Source of the DNA: Apostichopus japonicus
Lineage: Eukaryota > Echinodermata > Holothuroidea > Aspidochirotida > Stichopodidae
Direction: 5' to 3'
Length of the DNA stretch: 64,000 nucleotides
Assembly: GCF_037975245.1 (NCBI RefSeq)
Contig: NC_092568.1
Coordinates: forward strand, 39,386,631-39,450,630
Shown: piece by piece, positions 51,201 through 62,094 of the stretch
Position numbering within the stretch: position 1 is the stretch's first letter
How the letters are laid out: every line of letters starts with the position of its first letter
The notes under the pieces: model-generated
What the model saw: only the letters and a program-made list of their open reading frames with translations
Told to the model about the DNA's origin: nothing
The model's database searches: none
Translations under genes and position numbers: made by a program

Positions 51201-54200
51201 TGTTACAGTTATAGTAAATTGACATTTAAAGTCAATGTGCTTGTGTTTTTACTGTTTATTTCTATTATATGAATATATATATATATTTTTTTTGCTTTCC
51301 ATCTATTCGATTCTTTGTAGGAGGTAAGTTTTGATCATGATTAACATTTGTAGAACCGTGTAATGATCTATTCCCACAAGGGCAATCAATTACTGTAAAT
51401 TCTTTATTTCCAAACAAAATTGCAATGAAATATAATAATTAGCAAAACTTTGTTAACGCACGATTTAATACAATAAAATGGTCATCGATTACATAGAATG
51501 TAATGCCAAGAAGAGAGATGATTGTTGTGAAATGAATTTTTAAATCAAATATTCTTCATTGATGTTGTGAGCTAGTCAAGTTTAGACAGAAGTAGCAAAA
51601 ATGTTACGGAAAACTATATGTCACAGCTATAGTAAACTGAAATTTTAAAGACACCGTGTTTGTGTTTTTTTTTTTTCTATTATATGAGGATTTGTTTGTT
51701 TTCTTCTTTCCATCTATTCGATTCTTTGTAGGAGGTAAGTTTTGATCACGATTAAAATTTGTAGAACCGTGTCATTATCTATTCACACGAGGGCAATCAG
51801 TTACTGTAAATTCTTTGTTTTCATACACAATTTGAATTATAAATTATAACTAGCACAACTTTGGTAACGCACGATTTAATACTATGAAAATGTCATCGAT
51901 TACATAGATCGTAATGTTAATGAATAGAGATAATTAATTTGAAGCGAATTTGCAACTCTTACATTCTTCATTGATGTTTTGAACTAGTGAGGTTAAGAGC
52001 CAAAAGCAGCGGAAAATTTACCAAAAAATAGTTGTTACAGTTATCATAAACTGACATTTTAAAGTCACTGTGCTTGTGTTTTTACTGTTTTTCCCTACTA
52101 TATTATGATTTTTTCTTCTTCTTTCCATGTATTCGTTTCTTTGTAGTTGGTAAGTTTTGATGATGATCAACAATTGTCGAACCGTGTTATTAACTATTCC
52201 CACGAGGGCAATCAGTTACTGTAAATTATTTATTTTCATACACAATTTGAATTATAAATTATAACTAGCACAACTTTGGTAACGCACGATTTAATACTAT
52301 GAAAATGTCATCGATTACATAGATCGTAATGTCAATGAATAGAGATAATTAATTTTAAGCGAATTTGCAACCCTTACATTCTTCATTGATGTTGTGAACT
52401 AGTGAGGTTAAGAGCCAAAAGCAGCGGAAAATTTACCGAAAATAGTTGTTACAGTTATCATAAACTGACATTTTAAAGTCACTGTGCTTGTGTTTTTACT
52501 GTTTTTCCCTACTATATTATGATTGTTTTTTTCTTCTTTCCATGTATTCGTTTCTTTGTAGTGGGTAAGTTTTGATGTGGATCGACAATCGTAGAACCGT
52601 GTTATTATCAATTTCCACGAGGCCAATCAATTACTGTAAATTCTTTATTTTCATACACAATTTGAATTATATATTATAATTAGCACAACTTTGGTAACGC
52701 ACAAGTTAATACAATAAAATGGTAATCGATTACATAGATCGTAATGTCGATGAATAGAGATGACTAATTTGAAACGAATTTGTAACTCTAAAATTATTAA
52801 TTGATGCTGTGACATAGTGAGGTTAAGGGCAAAAATCAGCGGAAAAGTTACGGAAAACAGGTTGTTGTAGTTACAGTAAACTGATATTTTAAAGTCACTG
52901 TGCTTACGTGTTTAATGTTTTTCTATTATATGATGATTTGTTGTTCTCTTCTTTCCATCTATTCGATTATTTGCAGGAGGTAAGTTTATATTATGATTAA
53001 AGTTTGTAGAACCGTGTAATGATCTATTCCCACAAGGGCAATCAATTACTGTAAATTCTGTATTTTCAAACAAAATTGCAATGAAATATAATAATTAGCA
53101 AAACTTTGTTAACGCAAGATTTAATACAATAAAATGGACAGCGATTACATAGATGGTATTACCATGAAGAGAGTTGATTGTTGTGAAATGAATTTTTCAA
53201 TCAAACATTCTTCATTGATGTTGTGAGCTAGTCAAGTTTAGACAGAAGTAGCGAAAAAGTTACGGAAAACTATTCGTCACAGCTATAGTAAACTGACATT
53301 TTAAAGACACCGTGTTTGTTTTTTTTTCTGTTTTCTATATTATATGAGGATTTGTTTGTTTTCTTCTTTCTATCTATGCGATTCTTTGTAGGAGGTAAGT
53401 TTTTATCATGATTAACATTTGTCATTATCTGTTCCCACGAGGGCAATCAGTTACTGTAATTTTTTTTATTTTCATACACAATTTAACTAGCACAACTTTG
53501 GTAACGCACGATTTAATACTATGAAAATGTACTCGATTACATAGATCGTAATGTCAATGAATAGAGATAATTAATTTGATGCGAATTTGCAACTCTTACA
53601 TTCTTCATTGATGTTTTGAACTAGTGAGGTTAAGAGCCAAAAGCAGCGGAAAATTTACCGAAAAATAGTTGTTACAGTTATCATGAACTGACATTTTAAA
53701 GTCACTGTGCTTGTGTTTTTACTGTTTTTCCCTACTATATTTTGATTGTTTTTTTTTTCTTCTTTCCATCTATTCGTTTCTTTGTAGTGGGTAAGTTTTG
53801 ATGATCAACAATTGTCGAACCGTGTTATTAACTATTCACACGACTGCAATCATTTACTGTAAATTCTTTATTTTCATACACACTTTGAGTAATAAATTAT
53901 AACTAGCACAACTTTAGTAACGCACGATTTAATACTATGAAAATGTCATCGATTACATAGATCGTAATGTCAATGAATAGAGATAATTAATTTGAAGCGA
54001 ATTTGCAACTCTTACATTCTTCATTGATGTTGTGAACTAGTGAGGTTAAGAGCCAAAAGCAGAGGAAAATTTACCGAAAAATAGTTGTTACAGTTATCAT
54101 AAACTGACATTTTAAAGTGACTGTGCTTGTGTTTTTACTGTTTTTCCCTACTATATTATGATTGTTTTATTTTTCTTCTTTCCATGTATTCGTTTCTTTG

Positions 54201-54796
54201 TAGTGGGTAAGTTTTGATGATGATCGACAATAGAAGAACCTTATTATTATCTTTTTCCACGACGGCAATCAATAACTGTAATTTTTTTAATTTTCATACA
54301 CAATTTGAATTATAAATTATAACTAGCACAACTTTGGTAACGCACGATTTAATACTATGAAAATGGTCTTCGATTAAATAGATCGTTATGTCAATGAATA
54401 GAAATAATTAATTTGAAACTAATTTGTAACTCTTACATTATTCATTGATGTTGTGAGCTAGTCAAGTTAAGACAGAAGAAGCGAAAAAGTTACGGAAAAC
54501 TATATGTCATTGCTATAGTAAACTGACATTTTAAAGACACCGTGTTTGTGGGTTTTTTTTCTGTTTTCTATATTATATGAGGATTTGTTTGTTTTTTTCT
54601 TTCCATCTATTCGATTATTTGCAGAAGGTAAGTTTTGATGATGATCGACAATTGTAGAACCGTGTTATTATCTATCCCCACGAGGGCAATCAATTACTGT
54701 AATTTTTTTTAATTTTCATACACAATTTGAATGAAATATTATAATTAGCACAACTTTGGTAACACACAATTTAATACAAATATAATGGTCTTTGAT
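36297..54796. repeat. Satellite array, block 4 (about 44 monomers)
   Basis: The longest uninterrupted stretch, with spacing of 398-426 bp throughout. Subfamilies (three-base tags CCG, GAG, CTG, TGG, AAG, TTG) follow an irregular order in which short runs recur, such as AAG-CCG-CTG-GAG near 37.9-39.2 kb and 42.5-43.8 kb. Neighbouring monomers at 39.30-39.71 and 39.71-40.13 kb are near duplicates sharing GGTGGCGCA. It ends where GATTACATAGAT has turned into a long (TA)n tract. No gene is present. Confidence 0.93.
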
Positions 54797-54850
<54 letters not shown>

Positions 54851-54903
54851 AACATATATATATATATAAACATATATATATATAAACATATATATATATA
54901 ATT
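54797..54903. repeat. (TA)n tract at the array end
   Basis: An AT dinucleotide run with AAACATATA interruptions. It starts at the point where monomers normally read ACATAGATC, so it probably grew inside a monomer. Confidence 0.92.
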
Positions 54904-55262
54904 GAGATCGTAGTGAGTTGGCAAAACATGAACAGTGAAAAACCTTCCAGTGTCCACCGGGATTCGAACCCGGGCCTCCCGCTTTGTACGCGGACACCCT
55001 AACCAACTAGGCAATGGACGCTGATTGTATGTCTAGAGGTTCGTAACCGGTAAGGAAGGTCGTGATTCCTCTGTAGGCGTTTGTCACCTGTATCAAACAA
55101 TACTTACTTAGTTTTGGTGACATATTTTGCCTTAATCTAGAGATCAAACATGATCCTTACAAACTCGAAATCATTTGTGATTCCTTAAGCCGGATCTCGA
55201 AAGAGATACTTTGAACAGACTTTATGTTAGAGAAATGGAGGTAAACGACAAAGTCAAATGAA
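54904..55262 (-). repeat. tRNA-related interspersed repeat, copy 1
   Basis: About 360 bp, matching 58980-59341 in reverse complement over its whole length (shared TTTACCTCCATT, TCGAGATCCGGC, AAATGATTTCGAG, ACAGGTGACAAACGCC, ATTCGAACC). (TA)n lies on both sides. A truncated tail of another copy (GCACTGAGTTGGAAAATCAAG) follows at about 55275-55305. The tRNA-like part is near one end, as in tRNA-derived SINEs. Confidence 0.75.
54952..55019 (-). tRNA. tRNA-like sequence, probably SINE-borne pseudogene
   Basis: On the minus strand it has GTCCA/TGGAC acceptor pairing, TAGTTGGTTAGGGTG as box A, an anticodon stem TCCGC/GCGGG with loop GTACAAA (ACA by position), and a perfect T arm CCGGG-TTCGAAT-CCCGG. 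It is only about 68 nt, and it lies within a repeat present elsewhere in the window, so a working tRNA gene is unlikely. Confidence 0.4.
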
Positions 55263-55306
55263 CATATATATAATTGAAATCGCACTGAGTTGGAAAATCA
55301 AGATAT

Positions 55307-55354
<48 letters not shown>

Positions 55355-55380
55355 ATATATATATATATATATATATATCA

Positions 55381-55461
<81 letters not shown>

Positions 55462-55466
55462 TCAAA

Positions 55467-55534
<68 letters not shown>

Positions 55535-55612
55535 GTATATATATATCTATCTATATATATATATATTTATATATAATTATATATAATTGTATATATATAT
55601 ATATATAATAGA
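55263..55612. repeat. Long compound (TA)n tract
   Basis: TA runs broken by CGATATAT, CAATATAT and GTATATAT variants. Any frame through it is repetitive Ile-Tyr and not a gene. Confidence 0.92.
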
Positions 55613-55970
55613 AAATTGATCAAACTCATAAGGATTTATTGCTGTAATGGTACTGTAATGTGTTAGTTTATCTCAGTACTTTCTTCACGTTTACAGAACC
55701 ACAACAACGCGGATCAGAGTGATCCTACGCAGGTATTGAAATCTTTGGTTTTTGGTACCGATGAGGGATATTGTTTAGCTTTAATAACATATGACGCCTT
55801 TTGATGAATCTCGAATGAAATTCAATCACGTTGGTTTGCTTGAAGCTACACAGGAATTTCAAGTAAACGCGAATAATGGGAATGACGTAAGACTTCTACG
55901 AACAAAATATCGGACCATTATAGTGACACAGAAAATAGCTTCCGACCACCATGGTTCTTACAATAATAGC
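55613..55970 (+). repeat. Exon-cassette repeat, copy A
   Basis: Matches 59572-59880 over most of its length (ATCTCAGT, TTTACAGAAC, GGTATTGAAAT, GATGAGGGA, ACGCCTTTTGATGAATCT, TTTCAAG, AAACGCGA, AATGGGAATG). It contains an exon-like 36-nt block described separately. The sequence up to 56093 is unassigned. Confidence 0.75.
55697..55732 (+). other. Exon-like 36-nt block A
   Basis: TTCTTCACGTTTACAG precedes it and GTATTGAAAT follows, as for an exon between a 3' and a 5' splice site. It holds 12 codons with no stop in frame 0 (NHNNADQSDPTQ). Its counterpart at 59670-59705 has the same length and splice context but only about 56% nucleotide identity, lower than the flanks. Confidence 0.35.
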
Positions 55971-56093
55971 AAGATAACAAACGTATAGAGGGAAAAGCCT
56001 TGTAGTGATACAAATATTAAAGTATAGCTCTATAGTAAAATAAAATCAGTTTAATTTGTTAACAAGTTTTCATTAGAAAAGCAAATCAATTTT

Positions 56094-57770
<1,677 letters not shown>

Positions 57771-58867
57771 TGTCAGGGACGCACTGTTTTCTCTATTATA
57801 AGATACATTTTGCTTTTCTCTTCCCTCTTCTTTTGTTTCTTGCAGAGAGTAAGTTTTTTTAAATATTAAAGTTTGTAGATACCTGTCGTTTATCTCTTCC
57901 CCTTTCAAAAAAAACATCAGGGAAATAAAGTCCTGTTGAATTTTATATTTTTATACACAATTTGACATGTTCTGACATGTGTCTGTATTACATGACGCTT
58001 AGTTCTTTCTTCTTTCGCACTATTTGCTCCTGAGTAGACAGTAAGCTTTTTTATGATTAACGTTTGAATATTTGTATCACTATCTATTCCCTTTCAAAGA
58101 AACTACCAGTGAAATCATTTCCCATTATTCCTTATTTAAATACATGATTTTAATGCAATATAACCATTTCCAAAAATTTGTAATGCACAAATAATTTAAT
58201 AACATGTTTATTTATGATAAGAGTCGCAGTGTCTTTCAAATTTAAACGATTGCAATGAAATGAATTTGTAAATTTGACATTTAACCATTGAAGATTTGAG
58301 CTAGTGAGGTGATGAACTTAGCTGTTTTAGTTATAATGCAAATATATTTTTAAATCATTGTGTTTTTTGTATATGTTTTCTGTATTACATGACGCATACA
58401 TCTGTTCTTATTTCTATATATTTGCTCCTGTGAAGCTAGTAAGTTTTATTTTTCATGATTAACGTTTGAATATTGGTATCACTGTCTATTTGCTTTCAAA
58501 GAAACTACCATGGAAATCATTCCTTTCTATTCCTCATTTAAATATATAACTTGTTAATTCTTTATTTCTGTACATAATTTAAATGAAATATGATTTATTT
58601 CACAATATACTGTAAATGTAATTTAATAATATATTTATCGATTATATGCATAGTAGTGTGAATTAAATAGACCAATTGCTAGTAAATGGTGTACAACTTT
58701 AACATGTTACCATAGATCATATGAACAAGTGAGGCGACTAATCAAAACTAGATAGAAGCTAAGAAAACCTAGTTTTTTAGTTTCACAAAGCTTACATTGT
58801 AAAATATTCTGTGTTTGCGTGTTTACTGTTTTTGGTCTATTGGATCATAATTTGTTACTTTCTACAT
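57771..58867. repeat. Highly diverged satellite monomers at the array edge
   Basis: Three eroded units keep monomer landmarks (ACTGTTTTCTCTATTA, CATGATTAACGTTTG, TATACACAATTTGA, GAGCTAGTGAGG). Each keeps the AG-three bases-GTAAG layout: GCAG-AGA-GTAAGT near 57846, GTAG-ACA-GTAAGC near 58038 and GAAG-CTA-GTAAGT near 58437. Eroded units at the border are typical of old satellite margins. Confidence 0.75.
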
Positions 58868-58979
58868 TATATATATATACATATATATATATTCGAATCC
58901 CGGGGTTCCAATCCCGGGCCTTCCGCTCTGTACGCGCACACCCTAACCACTACAACTCATATCGATTTTCATTTATATA
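58868..58979 (-). repeat. (TA)n and truncated tRNA-related repeat
   Basis: A short TA run is followed by a partial tRNA-like segment on the minus strand, with TTCGAATCCCGGG next to a second GTTCCAATCCCGGG, then CGCTCTGTACGCG and CACCCTAACCAC. Confidence 0.6.
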
Positions 58980-59341
58980 TATTCATTTGCCTTTGTCGTT
59001 TACCTCCATTGCATTAACATAAAGTCTGTTCAAAGTATTTTTTTCGAGATCCGGCTTTAGGAATCACAAATGATTTCGAGTTTGGTTGGCATCATGTTTG
59101 ATCTCTAGAGTAAGGCAAAATATGTCACCAAAAACAGAAGTAGTATTGTTCGATACAGGTGACAAACGCCTACAGTGGAATCACGACCTTCTTTACCGAT
59201 TTCGAACCTCTGGACATACATTTAGCGTCCATAGCATAGTGGTTAGGGTGTCCGCGTACAGAGCGGAAGGCCCGTGGTTCGAATCCCGGTGGAGGCTGAA
59301 AGTTCACTGTTCTTGATTTTCCAACTCATTACGATCGAATT
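58980..59341 (+). repeat. tRNA-related interspersed repeat, copy 2
   Basis: Reverse-complement match of 54904-55262. It starts CATTTGCCTTTGTCG, ends CAACTCATTACGATCG and runs into (TA)n. A further fragment of the start lies at 62052-62094 on the opposite strand, where it abuts the LINE end. Confidence 0.75.
59225..59296 (+). tRNA. tRNA-like sequence, probably SINE-borne pseudogene
   Basis: 72 nt with acceptor GCGTCCA against TGGAGGC (one mismatch), box A-like TAGCATAGTGGTTAGG, anticodon stem TCCGC/GCGGA with loop GTACAGA (ACA by position), and box B GGTTCGAATCC. The T stem is imperfect. It is embedded in a repeat, so probably a pol III-type SINE head and not a translating tRNA. Confidence 0.4.
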
Positions 59342-59446
59342 TCATTTATATATTATATTATATTATATATATATATATATATATATATTTATTTATATTT
59401 ATATATATATATAAACATATATATATATAGATATTTATATATTATA

Positions 59447-59492
<46 letters not shown>
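59342..59492. repeat. (TA)n tract
   Basis: TA and TTTATA runs directly after the tRNA-related repeat. Confidence 0.92.
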
Positions 59493-59494
<2 letters not shown>

Positions 59495-59571
59495 AACCCT
59501 ATCCCCAAAAGGTGAAATATTTTTGTGTGTTGGTGGGATTTAACCAACAAAAAATAGATAGATAGTTACGT

Positions 59572-59890
59572 TTTGTAGAAAATTGAACTGCCTTATTTGG
59601 ATTTATGTGTTTTATTTGTTTGGATTAATGTGTTCATTTTATCTCAGTGTTTCTTTTTCACTTTTACAGAACTGTAACATCGCTGTTGAAACAGAGACTT
59701 TAGAGGTATTGAAATATTTGTCTATTGGTATTGATGAGGGAATATTGTTTAACTACATTTAACATTTACGCCTTTTGATGAATCTTGAATGATATTCAAT
59801 AATGTTGGTTTCCCTGAAGCTATACAGGCATTTCAAGAAAACGCGAGTAATGGGAATGGGAAGGACGAATGATCAATACGAACAACAACT
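59572..59890 (+). repeat. Exon-cassette repeat, copy C
   Basis: Homologue of 55613-55970 and 56522-56720. Flanking parts are clearly alike (GGTATTGAAATATTTG, TGATGAGGGAATATTG, ACGCCTTTTGATGAATCTTG), at roughly 80-85% by eye downstream of the block. It carries the second 36-nt exon-like block. Confidence 0.75.
59670..59705 (+). other. Exon-like 36-nt block C
   Basis: TTTCTTTTTCACTTTTACAG precedes it, a good pyrimidine tract and acceptor, and GTATTGAAAT follows. Twelve codons are open (NCNIAVETETLE). Same length and phase as block A, but the sequence is largely changed. Confidence 0.35.
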
Positions 59891-59943
59891 ATTTACAAGC
59901 GTGTTTATACATATGTCGTATAGCTATATAGCTTTTGAATCCG

Positions 59944-59945
<2 letters not shown>

Positions 59946-60025
<80 letters not shown>
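59946..60025. repeat. (TA)n tract abutting the Penelope-like element
   Basis: A pure AT run that ends exactly where Penelope-like coding homology begins (TTTACAAGGGG). Confidence 0.92.
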
Positions 60026-60027
<2 letters not shown>

Positions 60028-60029
60028 CA

Positions 60030-60905
60030 AGGGGAAATAAAAAATCTTCCCCTATCAACTCTGTTAGTTACCTTGGATGTTTCTTCATTATACACAAATA
60101 TCTCTAACGAAGAAGGCATTTCGGCCTGCACAAAAGCATTCAAACCGAAACGTGGCAAAACCCCCACGAAGAAAGAATTGGCCGAATTGGTGCAACTTAT
60201 CTTGACCAGCAATAATTTGGTATTTGGCAACAAACACTACCTCCAAATTCATGGCACCGCAATTGGTACCAAATAGCACCGTCTTTTGCCAACATCTTTA
60301 TGGGAAACCTCGAGAAAGAATTTCTATCTCGACAAAACTTAAAACCACACACGTGGTTACGTTTCATTGACGATATCTTTATGATATGGACCCATGGTGA
60401 GGCAAATCTAAAACTCTACATTGATGACATAAACTCGTTTCATCACACTATCAAATTTACTGCTGATTTTTCTGGACATGGCGTTCACTTCCTGGACACC
60501 ACTGTGACCCTACAAAATGGTTCATACAAAACAGACTTGTTCAATAAACCCACGAACAAGCACAACTACCTCTTACCAAGCAGTTGCCATCCACGTCACT
60601 GTACCAGAAATATTCCGTACAGTCAAGCGTTGCGCATTCGACGCATTTTCTCCTCTGAAGTCGATTTTGATTCACGCACTAAAGTACTGTCACAACACCT
60701 CCTAAACAGACAGTATTTTCGGGGTACTATTGAAAATGCCATCAAAAAGGCTAAAGGCAAACCCCGTACCGAAACATTGACGTACAAAACTCGTCAAACC
60801 AGTTCCAAAAGGGTAACATTGGTTACTGAATTCCACCTGGTCTCCCACCACTGGCTAATATCATTCAGAAGAATTTTCACCTACTTCAAGGCACAGAACG
60901 CCTGA
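60030..60905 (+). pseudogene. Penelope-like reverse transcriptase fragment
   Basis: It opens with TLDVSSLYTNI, continues with GTAIGTK, then after a frameshift and TAG near 60274 with APSFANIFMGNLE, then RFIDDIFMIW (the catalytic DD box) and HFLDTTV. These are Penelope-type RT motifs. Homology resumes out of frame past 60826 (RPSNLRDILVRAS near 60940), so at least two frame changes break the gene. RT here would copy element RNA primed at a nicked target. Confidence 0.85.
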
Positions 60906-61114
60906 AATCAGTTTTCCAAGAATTAACTGTCATCGCTTTTAAAAGACCCAGCAACCTACGTGATATCTTAGTTCGTGCATCCTTTCGGGATGACACCCCA
61001 TTAGGGGAAAGCAAACAGAAACTACAGGATCATCGCCCTGTACACAAAATTGCAAAACGTGCTTACTTGTCGACTCGACCGGGGCCTTTCAGAGCAACCA
61101 AACCAAACGCACGT

Positions 61115-61440
61115 TCCAAATTCGGCACAAAATTAACTGCCTATCCAAAAATGTCATTTACCTCATCTACTGCAATATTTGTAACTTTCAATACATTGGA
61201 GAGTCAAAAAACACTCTTAGAATGAGAATGACACAACATAGATCGGCGATCAAAACAAAAAAGATCAACCAACCTGTTGCAAATCACTTCAATCTCCAAA
61301 ATCATTCAATTGAGAATTTGCGTGTTATTGCCATTGACCAGAACGATTCCTGGACAGATAAATCTAGGAAAGGAAAGAAAATTTCTGGGAACTAAACCTA
61401 AAGACCACGGCACCATTCGGTTTAAACATCAGAAACGATT
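61115..61440 (+). pseudogene. Penelope-like GIY-YIG endonuclease fragment
   Basis: The frame reads NVIYLIYCNICNFQYIGES, the IYLIYC...YIG form of the GIY-YIG motif, then LRMRMTQHRSAI and PVANHFNLQNHSIENL, matching the usual R, H and N-containing segments. The cysteine-rich block normally just upstream seems shortened or lost. The domain would nick target DNA. It is out of frame with the RT. Confidence 0.75.
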
Positions 61441-61488
61441 TGCCGTCTCAGATAAACCAAAACAATTCCTCTGCAATTACGACGGAAT

Positions 61489-61546
61489 CGGATTAAAATA
61501 ATCCGACGCGGATTAAAATAATCCGACGCGGATTAAAATAATCCGA
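61489..61546. repeat. Three tandem 20-bp hairpin units
   Basis: CGGATTAAAATAATCCGACG twice, then a third unit without its last two bases. Each unit folds as CGGATTA, loop AAA, TAATCCG. It sits directly after the endonuclease-like region. Confidence 0.9.
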
Positions 61547-61779
61547 ATTTCTAAAACTTTTGCTCAATTCAGCAATAATCAGTAAGTCGCTTTGCCTTTA
61601 CAAACATGCCGACAATCTTCTCTATAAAATAGTTTCAGTTCCTGCTACTCCTTGTCACTTTCGGTGATCATGCACTGAAGAAGAGCTAGTTTTGCTCGAA
61701 AGCTCTGCAAAAACCAAACATTGGCTGTTTTACTTCCAATCACATACCTAATTTAATTATTGTATCTCTCTCGAGATCC

Positions 61780-61825
61780 AGCCTCTCTAAATGCAGCATA
61801 GTTGTTTAACAGTTTTCCCGTTATT

Positions 61826-61867
<42 letters not shown>

Positions 61868-61969
61868 TCTCTATATATATATATGCCTCTCTATATATAT
61901 ATATGCCTCTCTATATATATATATGCCTCTCTAAATGCAGCATAGTTGTTTAACAGTTTTCCCGTTATT

Positions 61970-62051
<82 letters not shown>
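61780..62051. repeat. Duplicated AAATGCAGC block with (TA)n and 20-bp units
   Basis: CCTCTCTAAATGCAGCATAG and the following CCCGTTATTCC occur at about 61783 and again at 61925, each followed by (TA)n. Between them a unit of ATGCCTCTCT plus ATATATATAT repeats three to four times. The last (TA)n runs to about 62051. Confidence 0.85.
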
Positions 62052-62053
<2 letters not shown>

Positions 62054-62094
62054 GTTAATGCAATGGAGGTAAACGACAAAGGCAAATGAATATC

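Larger units (their letters stand above)
60026..61790 (+). mobile_element. Penelope-like retroelement, 5'-truncated and decayed
   Basis: Reverse transcriptase is followed by a GIY-YIG endonuclease region, the classic Penelope domain order. The N-terminal part is missing and the copy starts at a (TA)n tract. The 3' part holds 20-bp hairpin repeats and a 3' untranslated region with a hairpin-like AAGAGC...GCTCGAAAGCTC. Several frameshifts make it inactive. Confidence 0.85.

Noticed and set aside
6057..53000. Repeated minus-strand frames of 60-83 codons, one per monomer (for example ending in KNTSRVTLKCQFTI)
   Set aside because: They recur only because the monomer recurs. They vary in ends and frame with indels, show no start context or domain, and no monomer has a longer frame.
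4288..54796. CRISPR array or bacterial repeat system
   Set aside because: Units are over 400 bp, contiguous, without spacers, and lie among eukaryotic retroelements.
4288..54796. Larger exon between the downstream TTTGTAG and ACTGTAAAT of each monomer (about 41 nt)
   Set aside because: The pyrimidine tract is weak, the length is not a multiple of three, and several monomers delete it.
61655..61710. Hammerhead ribozyme, as reported in Penelope-like elements
   Set aside because: CTGAAGA, a GAGC/GCTC stem and GAAA resemble the core, and a GTC lies upstream. Helices I and III around the cleavage site do not pair on inspection, so a covariance-model scan would be needed.
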